In this document: positions 8,303 through 10,000 of the stretch, piece by piece
How the letters are laid out: each line of letters begins with the position of its first letter
Numbering within the stretch: position 1 is the stretch's first letter
NCBI RefSeq assembly: GCF_042767895.1
Contig: NC_091551.1
Span: 10,193,830-10,203,829, forward strand
Direction: 5' to 3'
Length of the DNA: 10,000 nucleotides
Source: Penaeus vannamei
Taxonomy: Eukaryota > Arthropoda > Malacostraca > Decapoda > Penaeidae
Program-made: the position numbers and the translations under genes
Notes under the pieces: model-generated
What the model saw: only the letters and a program-made list of their open reading frames with translations
What the model was told of the DNA's origin: nothing
The model's database searches: none

Positions 8303-9734
8303 CTGTAAAATGAACAAAAAATATAATAATGTGCAGGTGACTGCTAATGGTATACTGTGCAAGAGTTTGGACAATGATGATACCTCTGACAATGAAAAGT
8401 ATAAATCATGCACTTCCAAGTCTGTCTAAAAACAAAAAATCATCACTACAGTATAATAATCAACAATCTGTATTATATCTACAAATAGTCACACTTACCT
8501 GGAACATTTGCCATCCCCAGTCCTGGAAAGTTTTGTTTCCTGTTAGGTGATACATGTACCACAGTGATTCTACAGTTTCTGGACGGAGAAGGTAGTGTGC
8601 ATCATTGCTCTTTACAAAGAAGTCTTCATTCGTACTCGTGGGCTATAAGAGGAAAATAGAATCTCAAAATCACTGGCTTCTAAATACTTTCTAGCAAGTT
8701 ACACCAGTGTTTCAAAAGTTCCTAATTACCTGAAAAATTTAATCTTAGTGACACTCACCTGAGTATTATAGTAAGTAATTTCTGGGGCCAAGTTCGTTGG
8801 TTGACGAAGCCAAGTTAACGTACAAGTATACATCAGATCCTCTGCTATCTTCATATGGTGTTTTGGCATTCCATAATGAACTCCAAGGGCTAGAGTGCCA
8901 GGGAGATAGCACGTCAGCTCATCCATCTTATTGACAAAATTTTTACTACCATGAAGCTCGCCAAAGAAAAGAAGGTTACTGGGTTCTGTCCTTCTTGCTA
9001 AAAGATGCTCCATGCCAGCCACACTCTCATTGTAATCATCTCTTAAGCTGTAGATGAAGAAGTATGTTAGAAGCATAGATGGGAAATTAAGGTCATTACC
9101 AGATATATCTAGGCCGTTAGTGGGAATCATTCTAAAAGAGAAAACAACTAGATTTATGATTATAGCAGATTTCTTTTATCAAAATTCAAACAGAGACCTT
9201 AATACATACAAGTCTCTCGTCCGTCCGGTCTGGATCCACTGTTTCAAAAGATATTCATAATAAGTGTCTCCTCTGGCCCCTAAGGTGATGGTCGAGTGTG
9301 CTCGCCACTGTCCTGTCTGAGCATTAATGAAGATGGGAACGAGTCCTTCTGTCTTTGGTAGCTTATGGATGTGATCAGACACTAAGTTCACTTTCTCCTG
9401 AAAATGTATGCAGGATTTAGATTGCAATATAGGAAAAGAGACTTGCATCAATAACCTTTTTTTTCCAATTTCTCTTTTATTTTAGAGCTCAAAAGAAGTC
9501 AGCAAAACATGAATACTCTGCACTAAATTTAGTAAGAAACATTACCTCATAAATAGGGTTTCCAGTAACACGAGATAAGTCTCTGAATTCTAGCTGAATT
9601 GTTGTAACTTCTGAAGTTGAAGAATCTGGGCCCCATTTTGGGTTCGAAGCTTTCCGTGAATACAAGTTGACATCTGCAAAGGGTACTCCAGAACCACTAT
9701 TGAATCCAGCAACCAGTCTATCACCTATGTCAAC
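8084..9734 (-). CDS. MAN1B1: ER mannosyl-oligosaccharide 1,2-alpha-mannosidase (GH47), 3' five exons, 5'-partial
   Basis: Family role: class I alpha-1,2-mannosidase, a calcium-dependent inverting enzyme of the early secretory pathway. It trims a mannose from Man9GlcNAc2 on new glycoproteins and feeds folding quality control and ER-associated degradation. Seen here: exons 9734-9546, 9397-9210, 9047-8759, 8642-8499 and 8302-8084 join with compatible phases into 342 residues plus a TAG stop. Landmarks in this chain are the DVN and IQLEFRDLS segments (about 21-54), TLGARGD with Asp107 (human Asp463), Cys172 and Cys201 (the conserved disulfide pair), LLRPETVES with Glu244 and Glu247 (human Glu599 and Glu602), GETLKY with Glu307 (Glu663), and NSEAHPLP at the end. 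The human protein is about 699 residues, so roughly half is present; the anchor and the acid Glu330 region lie off the right edge. The CYLPGTLALG and FNxEAHPLP wording favours the ER enzyme over Golgi mannosidases IA-IC and EDEMs. Oddities: Glu169 for His524 and Ser332 for Thr688. Human numbering is from memory. Confidence 0.93.
8499..8642 (-). CDS. MAN1B1: GH47 mannosidase exon D, with RPETVES motif
   Basis: This exon has 48 codons, phase 0 at both ends, with acceptor cttatag|CCC and donor CAG|gtaagt. It was found by reading the minus strand between exons C and E, since it is too short to stand out as a long open frame. It encodes VKSNDAHYLLRPETVESLWYMY followed by TGNKTFQDWGWQMFQ. Glu244 in RPETVES corresponds to human Glu599, the proposed catalytic base; Glu247 corresponds to Glu602 near the calcium. 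The intron between exons C and D is 116 bp (8643-8758), the shortest here. Confidence 0.93.
8759..9047 (-). CDS. MAN1B1: GH47 mannosidase exon C, with disulfide cysteines
   Basis: This exon is 289 bp; its first base completes a TT|C codon (Phe126) from exon B, and it leaves in phase 0. The acceptor is ctacag|CTTAAG and the donor is CAG|gtgagt. It encodes LRDDYNESVAGM, the EPSNLLFFGELHG segment, the KMDELTCYLPGTLALG core and the PEITYYN tail. Cys172 and Cys201 are 29 residues apart, as in the human Cys527-Cys556 pair that is required for activity. Residue 169 (codon GAG) is Glu where human has His524. The GELHG region has one residue more than human. Upstream intron: 162 bp (9048-9209). Confidence 0.94.
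9210..9397 (-). CDS. MAN1B1: GH47 mannosidase exon B, with catalytic Asp
   Basis: This exon is 188 bp, entering in phase 0 and leaving two bases into a codon. The acceptor is ttttcag|GAG and the donor is ACTT|gtatgt. It encodes the HIHKLPKTEGLVPIFIN stretch and then TLGARGDTYYEYLLKQWIQ, the most recognisable GH47 string. Asp107 of the visible chain corresponds to human Asp463, one of the catalytic carboxylates, and Arg105 to the substrate-contacting Arg461. The intron before it is 148 bp (9398-9545). An open frame runs into that intron as far as 9451, but the splice junction with exon A fits the family alignment exactly. Confidence 0.94.
9546..9734 (-). CDS. MAN1B1: GH47 mannosidase exon A (first exon in window)
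   Basis: This exon has 63 codons and phase 0 at both ends. The acceptor is tttcag just above 9734, behind a pyrimidine-rich minus-strand stretch (about 9738-9785); the donor is GAG|gtaatg below 9546. It encodes DIGDRLVAGF, a segment with PFADVNLYSRK, a variable linker, then EVTTIQLEFRDLSRVTGN. These match the barrel segment that in human ER mannosidase I precedes the EKV/HIHGL helix. The exon before it is not within 9735-10000, so that intron is at least 266 bp, the longest seen here. Confidence 0.92.
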
Positions 9735-10000
9735 CTGAAATAAAAAAACTATTGTTACTTTTTTTCTTTTCTTTATTCTTCTTTGGGATTACATATACAT
9801 TTTACAAAATAAAAATGTCCTGAGGCAAAGGAATAAAAATGTAATGTGACAGCTTCAATCTGCAATGGTACTGTTACTGACGAGTTATTTCTCTACTGTA
9901 ATCCTTTATCAATCCAGTCTTAAGTCTGATATTTGCTCTCCTGATTGTATCACCCTTATTCCTGAATCCTTTGAGTGCTGCAGATGAATATTTAGAGTGG
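9735..10000 (-). other. MAN1B1: Intron of the mannosidase gene, partial
   Basis: Sequence upstream of exon A on the minus strand. It ends in a pyrimidine-rich stretch and tttcag. I searched it for the preceding GH47 segment (the conserved GGLLSAYHL region) in all minus-strand frames and did not find it. The next exon is therefore beyond the window. Confidence 0.75.

Noticed and set aside
8347..8550. 67-codon plus-strand open frame over the D-E intron
   Set aside because: It overlaps exon D and the intron between exons D and E in antisense and has no family signature.
9054..9260. 68-codon plus-strand open frame
   Set aside because: It is antisense to the B-C intron and part of exon B of the mannosidase.

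Overview
The window is AT-rich animal DNA. The only gene I can support is a spliced one on the minus strand at the right edge. Short GT-AG introns (about 116-196 bp), CA and CTAT microsatellites, a polypurine satellite and an old hAT-type transposon relic indicate a metazoan. An arthropod, possibly a crustacean, would fit, but nothing here proves the lineage.

Right side (8084-9734, minus strand): the last five coding exons of a class I alpha-1,2-mannosidase (glycoside hydrolase family 47), closest in my reading to ER mannosidase I (MAN1B1). The exons join in one open frame of 342 residues and end in a stop codon. They carry the catalytic-domain landmarks: the TLGARxD segment, the two conserved cysteines 29 residues apart, RPETVES, GETLKY, and an EAHPLP C-terminus. 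The N-terminal part (cytoplasmic tail, membrane anchor and the first part of the catalytic barrel) lies beyond base 10000. Two active-site positions differ from the human enzyme: Glu where human has His524, and Ser where human has Thr688.

Middle (5949-7949): a degraded hAT-superfamily DNA transposon of 2001 bp. Its terminal inverted repeats match at 17 of 20 bases, and it is flanked by eroded 8-bp target duplications (5 of 8 match). Inside, on the minus strand, is a frameshifted and stop-ridden remnant of the C-terminal (dimerisation) part of a hAT transposase. A second, weaker candidate element flanked by TA (6100-6836) may be nested inside it. The hAT relic begins only 134 bp after the mannosidase stop codon. 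The nearest canonical AATAAA signals in the direction of transcription all lie inside the relic, so the mannosidase 3' UTR may run into it and be cut there.

Left side (1-5948): no gene recognised. It is AT-rich intergenic, intronic or UTR-like DNA holding a CTAT microsatellite, a CA microsatellite, a 26-bp polypurine tandem repeat, several small inverted repeats and a short motif that occurs three times. The first 330 bp are G- and purine-rich on the plus strand, unlike the AT-rich DNA that follows, and have no identified function.
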